Made by a program: the position numbers and the translations under genes. This document shows, one piece after another, positions 46,550 to 57,008 of a stretch of DNA of 64,000 nt (positions are counted from its first letter, which is position 1; every line of letters starts with the position of its first letter). This stretch comes from Pleomorphomonas oryzae DSM 16300. GTDB taxonomy: Bacteria > Pseudomonadota > Alphaproteobacteria > Rhizobiales > Pleomorphomonadaceae. The notes under the pieces are model-generated. The model made no database searches and had not been told where the DNA came from. It was given only the letters and a program-made list of their open reading frames with translations. The DNA lies in the NCBI RefSeq assembly GCF_000422965.1, contig NZ_AUHB01000003.1:1-64000 (forward strand), in the 5' to 3' direction.

Positions 46550-48643
46550 ATGTATTCCCTCATCGTCTTCCTTCCACTCATCGGCTTCCTCATTGCCGGC
46601 GCCATTGCGCTGTTCGGCGCGGCGGCCACCGTACCGGCGCCGGAGGGTGGCCATGATGCCCATGGCCATCACAGCGACCACGCTGTCCACGCCCAGCACG
46701 ACGACCACGCCCATGGCGGCCACGACGACCACCATCACGCCGTGGAGCCGGCAGCGCCGGGTTCGCGTATCGCCGAGCTGGTGACCACCGGCCTGCTGTT
46801 CGTTTCGGCGGTCTTCTCCTGGGTCGCCTTCATTTCGGTGGGTTTCAGCGAGCACGAGACACAGTCGATCCAGGTGTTGAGCTGGATTCATTCCGGTGCG
46901 ATGCAGGTCGACTGGGCCTTCCGCGTCGACACGCTGACCGTCGTCATGCTGGTCGTCGTGACCACCGTGTCGTCGCTGGTCCACCTCTATTCGATCGGCT
47001 ACATGGCCGAGGATCCGGACCGTCCGCGCTTCTTCGCCTATCTTAGCCTGTTTACTTTCGCCATGCTGATGCTGGTGACCGCCGACAACCTCGTTCAGAT
47101 GTTCTTCGGTTGGGAAGGCGTCGGTCTCGCGTCCTATCTGCTGATCGGCTTCTGGTACAAGAAACCGTCGGCGTCGGCCGCGGCCATCAAGGCGTTCGTC
47201 GTCAACCGCGTCGGCGACTTCGGCTTCATGCTGGGTATCTTCGGCATCTTCATGATGTTCGGCACCATCAGCCTGACCGACATCTTCGCCAACGTCGCCA
47301 CCGTCGAAGGCAAGACCATCCACTTCCTCTGGGGCAACTGGGACGCCATCACGGTGATCTGCCTGTTGCTCTTCATGGGTGCGTGTGGAAAGAGCGCCCA
47401 GTTCCTGCTGCACACTTGGCTGCCGGACGCCATGGAAGGCCCGACACCGGTCTCCGCCCTCATCCATGCGGCGACCATGGTGACCGCCGGCGTGTTCATG
47501 GTGGCGCGACTATCGCCGTTGTTCGATCTCAGCCCGACAGCGCTCACCGTCGTCACGCTGGTCGGTGCCGTCACGGCCTTCTTCGCGGCCACCGTCGGTC
47601 TCGTCCAGAACGACATCAAGCGCGTCATCGCCTATTCGACCTGTTCGCAGCTCGGCTACATGTTCGTGGCGCTCGGCGTCGGTGCCTACGGCGCGGGCAT
47701 CTTCCATCTGTTCACCCACGCCTTCTTCAAGGCTCTGCTGTTCCTTGGGGCCGGTTCGGTGATCATGGCCAGCCATCACGAGCAGGACATGCGTTCGATG
47801 GGCGGCCTCCGGAACAAGATCCCGCTCACCTTCTGGGCGATGACCTTGGGCACGCTGGCCATCACAGGCGTCGGCATTCCCGGAACGGAGATCGGCTTTG
47901 CCGGCTTCCTCTCCAAGGACGCCATCATCGAGAGCGCCTTCGCTGGCCACAATCCGGTGTCGGGTTTTGCGGCCGTGCTCCTGGTGATTGCCGCCGGTTT
48001 CACCAGCTTCTATTCCTGGCGCTTGGTCTTCCTTACCTTCTTCGGTGCGAGCCGCGCCCCCAAGGATGTCTACGACCACGCCCACGAAAGCCCGCTCGTC
48101 GTGCTGATCCCGCTCGGCGTGCTGTCGCTTGGCGCGGTGCTCGCCGGCATGGTCTTCTACGGCCATTACGTCGGCGAGGAGCAGGCGGAGTTCTGGAAGG
48201 GCTCGCTGTTCTATGGCCCGGACAATCACATCCTGCATGCCATGCACGACGTGTCGTTCCTGGTGAAGGCGTCACCCTTCCTGGCCATGCTGGTCGGGCT
48301 TGCCATCGCCTATTGGTTCTACATTCTGAACCCAGCGCTGCCCAAGCGGCTCGCCGCCGCGCTGCCGGGGCTCTACAAGTTCCTTCTCAACAAGTGGTAC
48401 TTCGACGAGCTCTACGACCTGATCTTCGTCCGGCCGGCCTTTGCCATCGGCCGCCTGTTCTGGAAGACCGGTGACGGCGCCATCATCGACGGTCTAGGTC
48501 CCAATGGGATCGCTGCCCGCGTGCAGGACGTGACCGCCCGCGTCGTGCGGCTGCAGACCGGATATGTCTACCATTATGCCTTTGCCATGGTGATCGGCGT
48601 TGCCGCCCTCATCACCTGGGCCATGTTCGCCGGGGGACAATGA
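46550..48643 (+). CDS. nuoL: NADH-quinone oxidoreductase subunit L with His-rich segment
   Basis: Largest proton-pumping membrane subunit, 697 residues, related to MrpA antiporters. The core helices include [16 protein letters not shown]-like and [41 protein letters not shown] regions with conserved Lys/His/Glu, and the long lateral helix at the C-terminus. Between the first two helices (residues 35-63) is a segment with 13 His among 29 residues plus many Asp. Such a loop is not required in the classical E. coli subunit and may bind metal. ATGA overlap with nuoM. Confidence 0.96.
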   Translation: MYSLIVFLPLIGFLIAGAIALFGAAATVPAPEGGHDAHGHHSDHAVHAQHDDHAHGGHDDHHHAVEPAAPGSRIAELVTTGLLFVSAVFSWVAFISVGFSEHETQSIQVLSWIHSGAMQVDWAFRVDTLTVVMLVVVTTVSSLVHLYSIGYMAEDPDRPRFFAYLSLFTFAMLMLVTADNLVQMFFGWEGVGLASYLLIGFWYKKPSASAAAIKAFVVNRVGDFGFMLGIFGIFMMFGTISLTDIFANVATVEGKTIHFLWGNWDAITVICLLLFMGACGKSAQFLLHTWLPDAMEGPTPVSALIHAATMVTAGVFMVARLSPLFDLSPTALTVVTLVGAVTAFFAATVGLVQNDIKRVIAYSTCSQLGYMFVALGVGAYGAGIFHLFTHAFFKALLFLGAGSVIMASHHEQDMRSMGGLRNKIPLTFWAMTLGTLAITGVGIPGTEIGFAGFLSKDAIIESAFAGHNPVSGFAAVLLVIAAGFTSFYSWRLVFLTFFGASRAPKDVYDHAHESPLVVLIPLGVLSLGAVLAGMVFYGHYVGEEQAEFWKGSLFYGPDNHILHAMHDVSFLVKASPFLAMLVGLAIAYWFYILNPALPKRLAAALPGLYKFLLNKWYFDELYDLIFVRPAFAIGRLFWKTGDGAIIDGLGPNGIAARVQDVTARVVRLQTGYVYHYAFAMVIGVAALITWAMFAGGQ

Positions 48644-50166
48644 GTATGAGCGGAATGCCGCTTCTGACGCTGACCACGTTCCTGCCGCTGGCAGGCGCCC
48701 TGTTCATCCTGATGATCCGGGCGCAGGACGGGGCCGCGATCCTCAACATCCGGCGCGTGGCGCTGATCACCACCGTCGCCACCTTCCTGGTGTCGATCGG
48801 CATCTGGACCGGCTTTGATCCGAAGAACCCTGGGTTCCAGTTGACCGAGACGGCCGGCTGGTCGGGCAGCTTCTTCGCCTATCGCATGGGCGTCGACGGC
48901 ATCTCGATCCTGTTCGTGCTGCTCACCACCTTCCTGATGCCCTTCTGCATCCTGGCGAGCTGGGAGTCGGTGCAGGTTCGCGTCAAGGAGTACATGATCG
49001 CCTTCCTGGTGCTCGAGACGCTGATGGTCGGCGTGTTCTGCGCCACCGACCTCGTGCTGTTCTATGTGTTCTTCGAGGGCGGCCTGATTCCGATGTTCCT
49101 GATCATCGGCATCTGGGGCGGCCAGCGCCGCGTCTACGCATCCTACAAATTCTTCCTCTACACGCTGGCCGGCTCGGTGCTGATGATGCTGGCGATCATG
49201 GCGATGTACTGGCAGAGCGGCACCACCGATATCACCGAGCTGGTCAATCATCCGTTCCCGGCGACCATGCAGTGGTGGCTGTGGTTTGCCTTCTTCGCCT
49301 CCTTCGCGGTGAAGATGCCGATGTGGCCGGTGCACACCTGGTTGCCGGACGCCCACGTCGAGGCGCCGACGGCCGGCTCCGTGCTGCTGGCCGCCATCCT
49401 CTTGAAGATGGGCGGCTACGGATTCCTGCGCTTCTCGCTGCCGATGTTCCCGCTGGCCTCGGCCGATCTCGCCCCCTTCATCTTCACCCTCTCCGTCGTC
49501 GCCATCGTCTACACCTCGCTGGTGGCGCTGGTGCAGGAGGATATGAAGAAGCTGATCGCCTATTCGTCGGTCGCCCACATGGGCTTCGTCACAATGGGCA
49601 TCTTCACGCTGAATACCCAGGGCCTGCAGGGCGCGGTGTTCCAGATGTTCAGCCACGGTCTGGTGTCCGGCGCGCTGTTCCTCTGCGTCGGCGTCGTCTA
49701 CGACCGCCTGCATACCCGTGAGATCGCGGCCTATGGCGGCCTCGTCAACCGCATGCCGGTCTATGCCACGGTGTTCATGGTCATGACCATGGCCAACGTC
49801 GGCCTGCCCGGCACGTCGGGCTTCATCGGCGAGTTTCTGACCTTGTCGGCCGCCTTCCAGGTCAACACCTGGGTGGCTGCCTTCGCAGCGCTCGGCGTCA
49901 TCCTGTCGGCGGCTTATGCTCTCTGGCTGTTTCGCCGCGTCGTCTGGGGTGCGCTCACCAAGGCCAATCTCAAGGCGATGCTCGATCTCAGTCCGCGCGA
50001 GATCGCCATCCTGGCGCCGCTCGTCGTGCTGGTGATCCTGTTCGGCGTCTATCCGCTGCCGATCCTCGACACCACGTCCGCATCGCTCGATTCACTTCTC
50101 CGCTCCGTTCATGCGGCGCTCGACGCCGCCGGCCAGACCGCGTCGGCCATGCCGCTGATCCGCTGA
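48640..50166 (+). CDS. nuoM: NADH-quinone oxidoreductase subunit M
   Basis: Antiporter-like proton-pumping subunit of 508 residues and about 14 helices. Family segments include [90 protein letters not shown] and [12 protein letters not shown]. Start overlaps nuoL by 4 bp; nuoN follows 10 bp after the stop. Confidence 0.97.
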   Translation: MSMSGMPLLTLTTFLPLAGALFILMIRAQDGAAILNIRRVALITTVATFLVSIGIWTGFDPKNPGFQLTETAGWSGSFFAYRMGVDGISILFVLLTTFLMPFCILASWESVQVRVKEYMIAFLVLETLMVGVFCATDLVLFYVFFEGGLIPMFLIIGIWGGQRRVYASYKFFLYTLAGSVLMMLAIMAMYWQSGTTDITELVNHPFPATMQWWLWFAFFASFAVKMPMWPVHTWLPDAHVEAPTAGSVLLAAILLKMGGYGFLRFSLPMFPLASADLAPFIFTLSVVAIVYTSLVALVQEDMKKLIAYSSVAHMGFVTMGIFTLNTQGLQGAVFQMFSHGLVSGALFLCVGVVYDRLHTREIAAYGGLVNRMPVYATVFMVMTMANVGLPGTSGFIGEFLTLSAAFQVNTWVAAFAALGVILSAAYALWLFRRVVWGALTKANLKAMLDLSPREIAILAPLVVLVILFGVYPLPILDTTSASLDSLLRSVHAALDAAGQTASAMPLIR

Positions 50167-50176
50167 GGGCATAGAT

Positions 50177-51607
50177 ATGACCGCACTTCCCGACTTCGCC
50201 CTTGCCGGACCGGAACTTTTGCTGGCCGCCGGTGCTCTCTTGCTGCTTATGATCGGCGCCTACGGCGGCGAACGGCGGGCCGGCCTGGTATCAGGTCTGT
50301 CGGCACTGTTGCTTGTCGTCGCAATCGTGGCCGTCGTCATTGGCCGCGACGGCTCCACCTTCAATGGCGCCTTTGTAGTGGATGGGTTCGGTCGCTTCCT
50401 GAAGGTGCTGGTGCTGATCGGCTCGGCGCTGGCAGTGATCATGACGCAGCGTTTTGCGGTGGCGGAGAAGTTCTTCCACTTCGAACTGCCGGTGCTGATT
50501 GTCATCGCCACTATCGGCATGCTGCTGATGATCTCGGCCAGCGACCTGATCGCCGTCTACCTCGGCCTGGAGCTCCAGTCGCTGGCGCTCTATGTCGTCG
50601 CCGCCTTCCATCGCGACGATGGCCGCTCGACCGAGGCGGGCCTCAAGTATTTCGTGCTGGGGGCTCTCTCCTCGGGCATGCTGCTCTATGGCGCGTCGCT
50701 GATCTATGGCTTCACTGGCCACGTTGATTTCGTGGGCATCGCCGCTGCGGCGGCCGCCGGCGGTAAAGCGTCGCTCGGCCTCACCTTCGGCATCGTTTTC
50801 GTCGCCGCCGGCATCGCCTTCAAGGTGTCGGCCGTGCCGTTCCATATGTGGACGCCAGACGTCTATGAAGGAGCGCCGACTCCGGTGACTGCGTTCTTCG
50901 CTGCTGCCCCGAAAATCGCCGCCATGGCGCTGTTCGTTCGCGTGGTGATGGAAGCGCTGGGGCCGGTCAAGACCGAATGGCAGCAGATCGTCGCCTTCAT
51001 GTCGCTGGCCTCGATGATCCTCGGCGCCTTCGCTGCCATCGGTCAGCGCAACATCAAGCGTCTGATGGCCTACTCGTCGATCGGTCACATGGGCTACGCG
51101 CTGGTCGGCCTCGCTGCCGGTTCTGAGGCGGGCATCTACGGCATCCTTATCTACCTTGCGACCTATCTCGCCATGACCGCCGGCGCCTTTGCGGTGATCC
51201 TCTCCATGCGTCGTGATGGTGCGATGACCGAGGACATCGACAGCCTCGCCGGACTGTCGCGCACCAACCCGGTGGTGGCCTACCTCCTGGGCATCATCAT
51301 GTTCTCGCTGGCCGGTATCCCGCCGTTTGCAGGGTTCTTCGGCAAGTATTTCGTGTTCGCCGCGGCGATCAACGCCGGTCTCTACTGGCTCGCGGTGATC
51401 GGCATTCTCAGCTCGGTGGTCGGCGCCTACTACTATCTCCGCATTGTCAAGATCATGTTCCTCGACGAGCCGAAGGGCGCCTTCGAGCCGATGGGCGGCG
51501 AGATGAAGGCCGTGCTGGGCATCTCGGGCCTGTTCGTCGCTGCCTTTGCACTGGTGCTGGGGCCGCTTGGCGACGCGGCACTGGCGGCTGCCCGCACGCT
51601 GTTCTGA
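50177..51607 (+). CDS. nuoN: NADH-quinone oxidoreductase subunit N
   Basis: Third antiporter-like subunit, 476 residues. Contains [47 protein letters not shown] (with the key Lys) and [21 protein letters not shown]. Last subunit gene of the nuo operon; birA begins 13 bp after its stop, so the ligase is probably read through from nuo. Confidence 0.97.
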   Translation: MTALPDFALAGPELLLAAGALLLLMIGAYGGERRAGLVSGLSALLLVVAIVAVVIGRDGSTFNGAFVVDGFGRFLKVLVLIGSALAVIMTQRFAVAEKFFHFELPVLIVIATIGMLLMISASDLIAVYLGLELQSLALYVVAAFHRDDGRSTEAGLKYFVLGALSSGMLLYGASLIYGFTGHVDFVGIAAAAAAGGKASLGLTFGIVFVAAGIAFKVSAVPFHMWTPDVYEGAPTPVTAFFAAAPKIAAMALFVRVVMEALGPVKTEWQQIVAFMSLASMILGAFAAIGQRNIKRLMAYSSIGHMGYALVGLAAGSEAGIYGILIYLATYLAMTAGAFAVILSMRRDGAMTEDIDSLAGLSRTNPVVAYLLGIIMFSLAGIPPFAGFFGKYFVFAAAINAGLYWLAVIGILSSVVGAYYYLRIVKIMFLDEPKGAFEPMGGEMKAVLGISGLFVAAFALVLGPLGDAALAAARTLF

Positions 51608-51620
51608 GGCGATCGGTACG

Positions 51621-52382
51621 ATGAACGAAGGTCCGGGACTTGTCTGTCCCGCGGGTTATACGGCGATCCACCTCGACGCGGTCGGTTCGACCAACGCCGA
51701 GGCATTCGAACGGGCCAAGCAGGGCGCGGCGTCAGGTCTCTGGATCGTTGCTCGCCGCCAGACCGCCGGACGTGGCCGTCGCGGGCGGGTCTGGGCGTCG
51801 GAGCCGGGCAATCTCTACTCTTCGCTGATGCTGCGCGATCCTGTCGAGGAGGTGCGGCTCGGCGAACTACCGCTGGTGGTCGCGCTTGCGGTTCACGACG
51901 CCGTCGCGGCGGCACTGCCGCCTTTTGCCAGGGCCGATCTCGCCATCAAGTGGCCGAACGACATTCTCTATTCCGGCGCCAAGCTCTGTGGAATCCTGAT
52001 CGAAGCGACGGCGACGCCTGAGGGCAGGGTGGCGGTCGTCGGCATCGGCATCAACTGCGCTCATCATCCCGACGTCACGCTCTACAATGCCACCGATCTC
52101 GCCAAAGTGGGTTATCCCACCGATCCCCAGGCGATGTTCACCCTCCTGTCCGCGGCCATGGCGCGCCGGCTCGATGAGTGGCGAACGGGCAGTTTCGCCC
52201 TTCTGCGCGAGGCTTGGCTCAGCCGCGCGCGCGGAGTTGGCGAGGCCATTACCGTGCGCCTGCCGACGCGCGAGATAACTGGCATCTTCTTGGGCCTCGA
52301 CGGCGAGGGGCGATTGCTGCTCCGCCACGAGGGAGCTGTTGAGGCGATTTCCGCCGGTGACGTGTTCTTCGGCCATTCCTGA
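51621..52382 (+). CDS. birA: Biotin--[acetyl-CoA-carboxylase] ligase
   Basis: Attaches biotin to AccB; cytoplasmic, 253 residues. It is the short, non-regulatory form with no N-terminal helix-turn-helix. The catalytic segments are DAVGSTNAEAFERAKQG, the biotinyl-AMP loop RRQTAGRGRRGRVW, LAIKWPNDILYSGAKLCGILIE and VVGIGINC, then a small C-terminal SH3-like domain. The nuoN-birA-rnj order is widely conserved in Rhizobiales. ATG at 51621; the frame overlaps the end of nuoN only as an open extension. Confidence 0.95.
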   Translation: MNEGPGLVCPAGYTAIHLDAVGSTNAEAFERAKQGAASGLWIVARRQTAGRGRRGRVWASEPGNLYSSLMLRDPVEEVRLGELPLVVALAVHDAVAAALPPFARADLAIKWPNDILYSGAKLCGILIEATATPEGRVAVVGIGINCAHHPDVTLYNATDLAKVGYPTDPQAMFTLLSAAMARRLDEWRTGSFALLREAWLSRARGVGEAITVRLPTREITGIFLGLDGEGRLLLRHEGAVEAISAGDVFFGHS

Positions 52383-52530
52383 CGCCTTTTGCCTGCCCGG
52401 CACGTGATCCGGTCTGGGGGCGGCTCTTTCCGAGAGTTTTCTTGACGTGGCCGCCTTTCGCGTCCACCTAGAGCCGACCGATAAAAGAACGATTGCGCGC
52501 CGGCAGGGGTCGGCGAATTGGAGATAGTCT

Positions 52531-54216
52531 GTGACGAAAAAGAAGAGCGGGGCCGACGAGCTCATTTTCCTGCCGCTTGGCGGCGTTGGCGAAATCGGCA
52601 TGAATCTCGCCCTCTATGGCCTCGGGCCCGAGGCTGACCGCAAATGGCTGATGGTCGACTGTGGCGTATCCTTCGCCGGCCCGGAATTGCCGGGCGTCGA
52701 TCTGTTGCTGCCGGACATCTCCTTCATCGAAGCCTACAAGGACGATCTTGTCGGCATTCTGATCACCCACGCCCATGAGGACCACTACGGCGCCGTCTAC
52801 GATCTGTGGCCAAGGCTCGGCGTGCCGGTCTACATGACGCCCTTCGCCGCCGCCCTTCACGCGGCCAAGCGCGAGATGGAACCGAACGCACCGCGCGTGC
52901 CGACCAGCGTCGTCGAACAGGGGCAGCGATTCTCGATCGGCCCGTTTGATATCGAGCTGATTGCCATGTCGCATTCGCTGCCCGAGCCGACCTCCGTGCT
53001 GATCCGCACGCCCATGGGCAATGTGCTGCACACTGGCGACTGGAAGATCGATCACGATCCGCGCGTGGGCCAGCCGATCGACATGAAGCGCCTGGCCGAG
53101 ATCAGCGCCGAGGGTGTCGACGCGATGATCTGCGATTCCACCAACGCCGTCCGTGCCGGACGCAGCCCCTCCGAGGGCGAGGTCGCGCACGGTCTCGCCG
53201 AGGTGGTGGCGCGGGCAAAGAAGCGGGTGGCCGTTACCATCTTCGCCTCGAACCTCGGCCGTATCCGCTCGATCGCCGAAGCGGCGGCCAAGAACGATCG
53301 AGAGGTCGTTGTGGTCGGCCGCGCCATCAAGCGCGTGCTCGATGTTGCGGGCGAACTCGGCATGCTCGAGGGACTGCCGCCGTTCCGCGACGAAGAAGCC
53401 TATGGCTACCTGCCGTCGGACAAGGTGATGGCCATCGTAACCGGTAGCCAGGGTGAGGCGCGCGCCGCTCTGGCAAAAATCGCGGCAGGCGATCATCGCA
53501 ATATCACGCTCAATCGCGGCGACATGGTGATCTTTTCTTCCCGCACCATTCCGGGCAACGAGAAGGCAGTCGGCGCCATCAAGAACAAGCTCGTCGAGCA
53601 GGGCGTCGAGATCGTCTCCGACGGCGACGCGCTGGTCCACACGTCCGGTCATCCTCGCCGCGATGAGATGATGGAGCTCTATCGCCTCGTCAAGCCGAAG
53701 GTGGCCGTTCCGGTGCACGGCGAGGCCATGCATTTGGCCGCTCACGAAAGGTTGGCGCGCGAGGCTGGTGTGCCCAACGTGACGCTCACCAAAAATGGCG
53801 AAATGCTGCGTCTGTTGCCCGGTGACGAGCCCAAGGCAATCGGTCACGTGCCGTTCGGCATTCTGGTCAAGGACGGCAGTCTGGTCCGGGATCCCGAGGG
53901 ATCCGGTGTCGTTGAACGTCGCAAGATGAGCTTTGCCGGCGTCGTGGTCTGCACATTGCTGATGAATGGGCGTGGCGACATCCTTGGCGAGTATGGGCTC
54001 AACTGCTTCGGTCTACCGGAGACAGACAACAAGGGCGCGGATTTCGAGGACGTGCTGGCCGCCGCCGTCGATGGCTGTCTTCTGTCCATCCCCAAAAACC
54101 GCCGCAAGGACGAAGACCTGGTTGCCGAAGCGGTACGCCGGTCAATCCGTGCCGCCGCCAACGAACGCTGGGGCAAGAAGCCGATCACCGAGGTGACGGT
54201 GCTGAGAGTGGAGTGA
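52531..54216 (+). CDS. rnj: Ribonuclease J
   Basis: Metallo-beta-lactamase/beta-CASP ribonuclease of 561 residues with 5'-3' exo- and endonuclease activity in mRNA decay and rRNA processing. The zinc site is THAHEDHYGA, with HTGDWKIDHDP and, after the beta-CASP domain, the HTSGHPRRDE and VPVHGEAMH regions. The beta-CASP domain lies at about 205-380. The C-terminal domain (about 450-561) is complete. GTG start at 52531 with GGAG upstream. A 148-bp gap from birA contains no evident gene. Confidence 0.95.
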   Translation: MTKKKSGADELIFLPLGGVGEIGMNLALYGLGPEADRKWLMVDCGVSFAGPELPGVDLLLPDISFIEAYKDDLVGILITHAHEDHYGAVYDLWPRLGVPVYMTPFAAALHAAKREMEPNAPRVPTSVVEQGQRFSIGPFDIELIAMSHSLPEPTSVLIRTPMGNVLHTGDWKIDHDPRVGQPIDMKRLAEISAEGVDAMICDSTNAVRAGRSPSEGEVAHGLAEVVARAKKRVAVTIFASNLGRIRSIAEAAAKNDREVVVVGRAIKRVLDVAGELGMLEGLPPFRDEEAYGYLPSDKVMAIVTGSQGEARAALAKIAAGDHRNITLNRGDMVIFSSRTIPGNEKAVGAIKNKLVEQGVEIVSDGDALVHTSGHPRRDEMMELYRLVKPKVAVPVHGEAMHLAAHERLAREAGVPNVTLTKNGEMLRLLPGDEPKAIGHVPFGILVKDGSLVRDPEGSGVVERRKMSFAGVVVCTLLMNGRGDILGEYGLNCFGLPETDNKGADFEDVLAAAVDGCLLSIPKNRRKDEDLVAEAVRRSIRAAANERWGKKPITEVTVLRVE

Positions 54217-54335
54217 CGCCAAAGGGCGGACGCTCCGCTATTCACGCCAAGATCGACAGATTGCCGTAAATTCTAAATATCGGTGCAATCTGTTGTTAGG
54301 CCAGCTGGCGGTATCCTATGGGTTCAGGAGGAGCC

Positions 54336-55613
54336 ATGGGAATTCGTCGGTTTCTGGTCAGCCGTGACGGCAACGTGGCGATGACGTTCGCCGTTTGTCT
54401 TGTGCCGTTATTGGTTGGCGTGGGGGCGGCTGTAGACTACGCGCGACTGGCAGATGCGCGCGAGCTCATGCAGCATTCCCTTGACGCGACGGTGCTGGCT
54501 CTCTCCTCAGAAGCGCCCAAGCTGACCGCTACCCAGCTCAACACAAGGGCGGGGGAGGTGTTCAACGTCAACTTCCCATCCGGAAAAGCCAGCAGTTTGA
54601 GCGTTTCCGCCACATTCACCCAGACCAACGGTGCAGTCATCGCCGCATCCGCGAGCGGAACGGTCCCCATGACGTTCCTCAACCTCATCGGCGTCTCTTC
54701 GCAAACGTTGGCGGTTCAATCAAAGTCAGCTTGGTCGTCGAAACGACTGCGGGTGGCGTTGGCACTCGATAACACGGGGTCCATGGCTTATTCAGGGAAA
54801 CTGTCCGCGCTCAAGACGGCGACGAACAACTTGCTCGACCAACTGCAGTCGCAATCGACGACGAGCGGTGACATCTACGTCTCGATCATTCCCTTCAACC
54901 GGGATGTCAACGTCGGCACGGGCAATAAGGACGCCAGTTGGCTTTACTGGAATGGAACTTGTGTCAACCCCAGTTCCAGCACATGTAATGTGGGCGACAA
55001 GCTTTATCCATACGGCACAGACAAATCCAGGTGGAACGGTTGTGTAGGAGATCGCGAGAAGGATCCCAATCTCAACTACGATATTTCCGTTTCGGTACCA
55101 GACCCCAACAACTACAAGACAAAGTTCTTTGTCGACCAGTATGGTTCCTGCCTCTCCGCTTTGACGCCGATGACCAACAACTGGAATAGCCTCAAGGCAG
55201 CGGTAACGGCCATGACCTCGAAAGGGTCGACCAACCAGACGATCGGCTTGGTCTGGGCCTGGCAGTCGCTGCAACTGACGTCACCGATTGCCGCGCCAGC
55301 CAAGGATTCCAACTACGAGTATCAGGATGCGATCATCCTGTTGTCGGACGGGGACAATACGGAAAACCGCTTCGACGGCAATGGTAGCGCAAGTTCGTCG
55401 GCGGTCGATGATCGAATGTCGAAGGTTTGCACGGCGGCCAAGGCGGCGGGTGTAACAATCTATACCGTGCTGGTCATTTCAGGAAATGCCTCCGTGCTGA
55501 GGAACTGCGCCAGCTCTCCAGACGATTATTTTAACGCATCAAGCGCCAGCGGCATCATCACGGCCTTCGGCGCTATCGGCGACAAACTATCGGCCCTCCG
55601 CATCGCCCAGTAA
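54336..55613 (+). CDS. TadE/TadG-type protein with von Willebrand factor A domain
   Basis: Protein of 425 residues. The N-terminal TadG/TadE-like helix (about 12-34, GNVAMTFAVCLVPLLVGVGA) with VDYAR directly after it marks a Flp-pilus-associated pseudopilin-like protein. A vWA domain follows from about 138 (VALALDNTGSM, a D-x-T-x-S metal-site variant) to the C-terminus, with LLSDGDNT. Several Cys occur in a long insertion (about 205-290). A strong AGGAGG precedes the ATG at 54336. Base composition is AT-richer and codon use less biased than neighbours (for example many AAC/TAT/ACA codons), suggesting different selection or later acquisition. No other tad/flp gene is in the window. Confidence 0.88.
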   Translation: MGIRRFLVSRDGNVAMTFAVCLVPLLVGVGAAVDYARLADARELMQHSLDATVLALSSEAPKLTATQLNTRAGEVFNVNFPSGKASSLSVSATFTQTNGAVIAASASGTVPMTFLNLIGVSSQTLAVQSKSAWSSKRLRVALALDNTGSMAYSGKLSALKTATNNLLDQLQSQSTTSGDIYVSIIPFNRDVNVGTGNKDASWLYWNGTCVNPSSSTCNVGDKLYPYGTDKSRWNGCVGDREKDPNLNYDISVSVPDPNNYKTKFFVDQYGSCLSALTPMTNNWNSLKAAVTAMTSKGSTNQTIGLVWAWQSLQLTSPIAAPAKDSNYEYQDAIILLSDGDNTENRFDGNGSASSSAVDDRMSKVCTAAKAAGVTIYTVLVISGNASVLRNCASSPDDYFNASSASGIITAFGAIGDKLSALRIAQ

Positions 55614-55881
55614 GGCTGCGACCGGCACGAGGTCACGGGATCACCAGACAGAGCGTCGTGGGTACAGCAAACACCCATGTGTCGACCCTCATAGGGGGCT
55701 GTCGGCTGACTATTTGCCAGAACCTCGGTCATAAATGAGTGATCACCGACACATCCGTCGCCTGAGGGGCGCTACGGGGTGGAGGGAGGGCGGGAAATGG
55801 GATAACAGCTCATCGCACGATTCAGGCAACGAACGCCGCCATTCTTTTTCTTGGCGGTATGCGTAGAGAGGCTCAGGCGCG

Positions 55882-56793
55882 TTGGATTACCAGAAGGCCA
55901 AAACGCAAGCCGGTTTTTGGCTCGAGTACGTGGCGCTACGCTTGGTCGTGGCTTTGCTGCAACTTCTCGGAGTCGATCTGGCATCGGCACTGATGGGCCG
56001 ACTCTGGCGCTGGTTTGCCCGCTTTAATCCGCGCCATCTTCGGGCCGAGCGGAATCTGGCTTTTGCAATGCCGGACCTGACTGAAGGCGAGCGCAGCTCA
56101 ATCCTATCTCAAATGTGGGAAAATCTTGGCCGCACCTTTGCTGAAGGTCTTCTGCTACCCGAGGTCGCCCTCCAGCCGGAGCGGGTCGCAATGAGCGACA
56201 AGCTGACCGCCGATCTTCAAGCGATAGGGGCAAAAGGGATTGTGTTCTGCTCGTTGCATCAGGGCAATTGGGAGCTGTTGGCAATTGGATGCGCAATGGT
56301 AGGTAAGCCGATTGCCGGCGTTTATCGCTCCCTCCGGAATCCGCTCTCCGAGGCCTATTTCCGGTCCAGGCGAGAAAAAGCCTACCCTGCGGGACTGGTC
56401 GCGGCAGGCGCAGGCTCGGTCCTACGCCTCCGCTCGATTGCCCGTGGTGGCGCGGCGGTTGCCATGATGGCCGATCTTCCGGACGGTACTGGCATTCAAG
56501 CACCCTTTTTGGGCGGCCCTTCCTCTCTGTCCAAGCTGCCGGTCACGCTCGCCCGTCATCTGGATCTGCCGTTGGTCGCGGCGCGTTGCCGGCGTGTGGA
56601 TGGTGCGCATTTCTGCATCGAAGGGGAAAGGATCGACCTGTCCCACAGCGATGACCCGGACGCCGACGTGGCCGAAGGAACGCGCGCACTCCATGCCACA
56701 TTCGAGAACTGGATCCGCAGCGAACCGGGTCAATGGATGTGGGCGACGCGCAGATGGTCGGAAGCGGTGCTCGCCGGTGAGGCCCGAAGCTAA
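55882..56793 (+). CDS. LpxL/HtrB-family acyltransferase
   Basis: Lysophospholipid/lipid A acyltransferase-like protein of 303 residues. The catalytic motif H-x4-E is in SLHQGNWELL. Conserved regions are AGVYRSLRNPLSEAYF, MMADLPDGTGIQAPFLG and PVTLARHLDLPLVAARCRRVDG, and the end SEPGQWMWATRRWS is characteristic of LpxL/LpxM proteins. One N-terminal hydrophobic segment anchors it to the inner membrane. The start is taken as TTG at 55882, with GAGAGG about ten bases upstream. Its substrate could be lipid A or another lipid. Confidence 0.9.
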   Translation: MDYQKAKTQAGFWLEYVALRLVVALLQLLGVDLASALMGRLWRWFARFNPRHLRAERNLAFAMPDLTEGERSSILSQMWENLGRTFAEGLLLPEVALQPERVAMSDKLTADLQAIGAKGIVFCSLHQGNWELLAIGCAMVGKPIAGVYRSLRNPLSEAYFRSRREKAYPAGLVAAGAGSVLRLRSIARGGAAVAMMADLPDGTGIQAPFLGGPSSLSKLPVTLARHLDLPLVAARCRRVDGAHFCIEGERIDLSHSDDPDADVAEGTRALHATFENWIRSEPGQWMWATRRWSEAVLAGEARS

Positions 56794-56814
56794 CGACCGT
56801 TCACCTCCCATTCA

Positions 56815-56858
56815 TGTCAAATCTTTGAATTGACAAGCTTTTGCCGCCTTTTTTCTGA
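56815..56858 (+). promoter_or_regulatory. Promoter-like sequence with inverted repeat upstream of the OmpA-family gene
   Basis: A consensus -35 (TTGACA, 56830-56835) is followed after 18 bases by TCTGAT (about 56854-56859), a partial -10. The -35 is the right arm of a perfect 6-bp inverted repeat TGTCAA-N9-TTGACA (56815-56835), so a regulator could block or assist polymerase here. It lies about 150 bp before the OmpA-family start. Confidence 0.4.
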
Positions 56859-57008
56859 TTGACGCCCCATTGGCTGGGCAAACTCCGGAACCGAAGGCCG
56901 CTGCCACTGTTTTCTATGGGCGGACCTCGCCTAGAGCACGGCGGCCGTTAGGTGCTACCGATCATGACGATTGTTGTCTCGGAGCACAAAGGAAGGCTGG
57001 AGGATTTT

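Noticed and set aside
55836-55858. Hairpin CCGCCA/TGGCGG before the LpxL-type gene as terminator
   Set aside because: The T-run is in the loop rather than after the stem, so it does not have terminator form.
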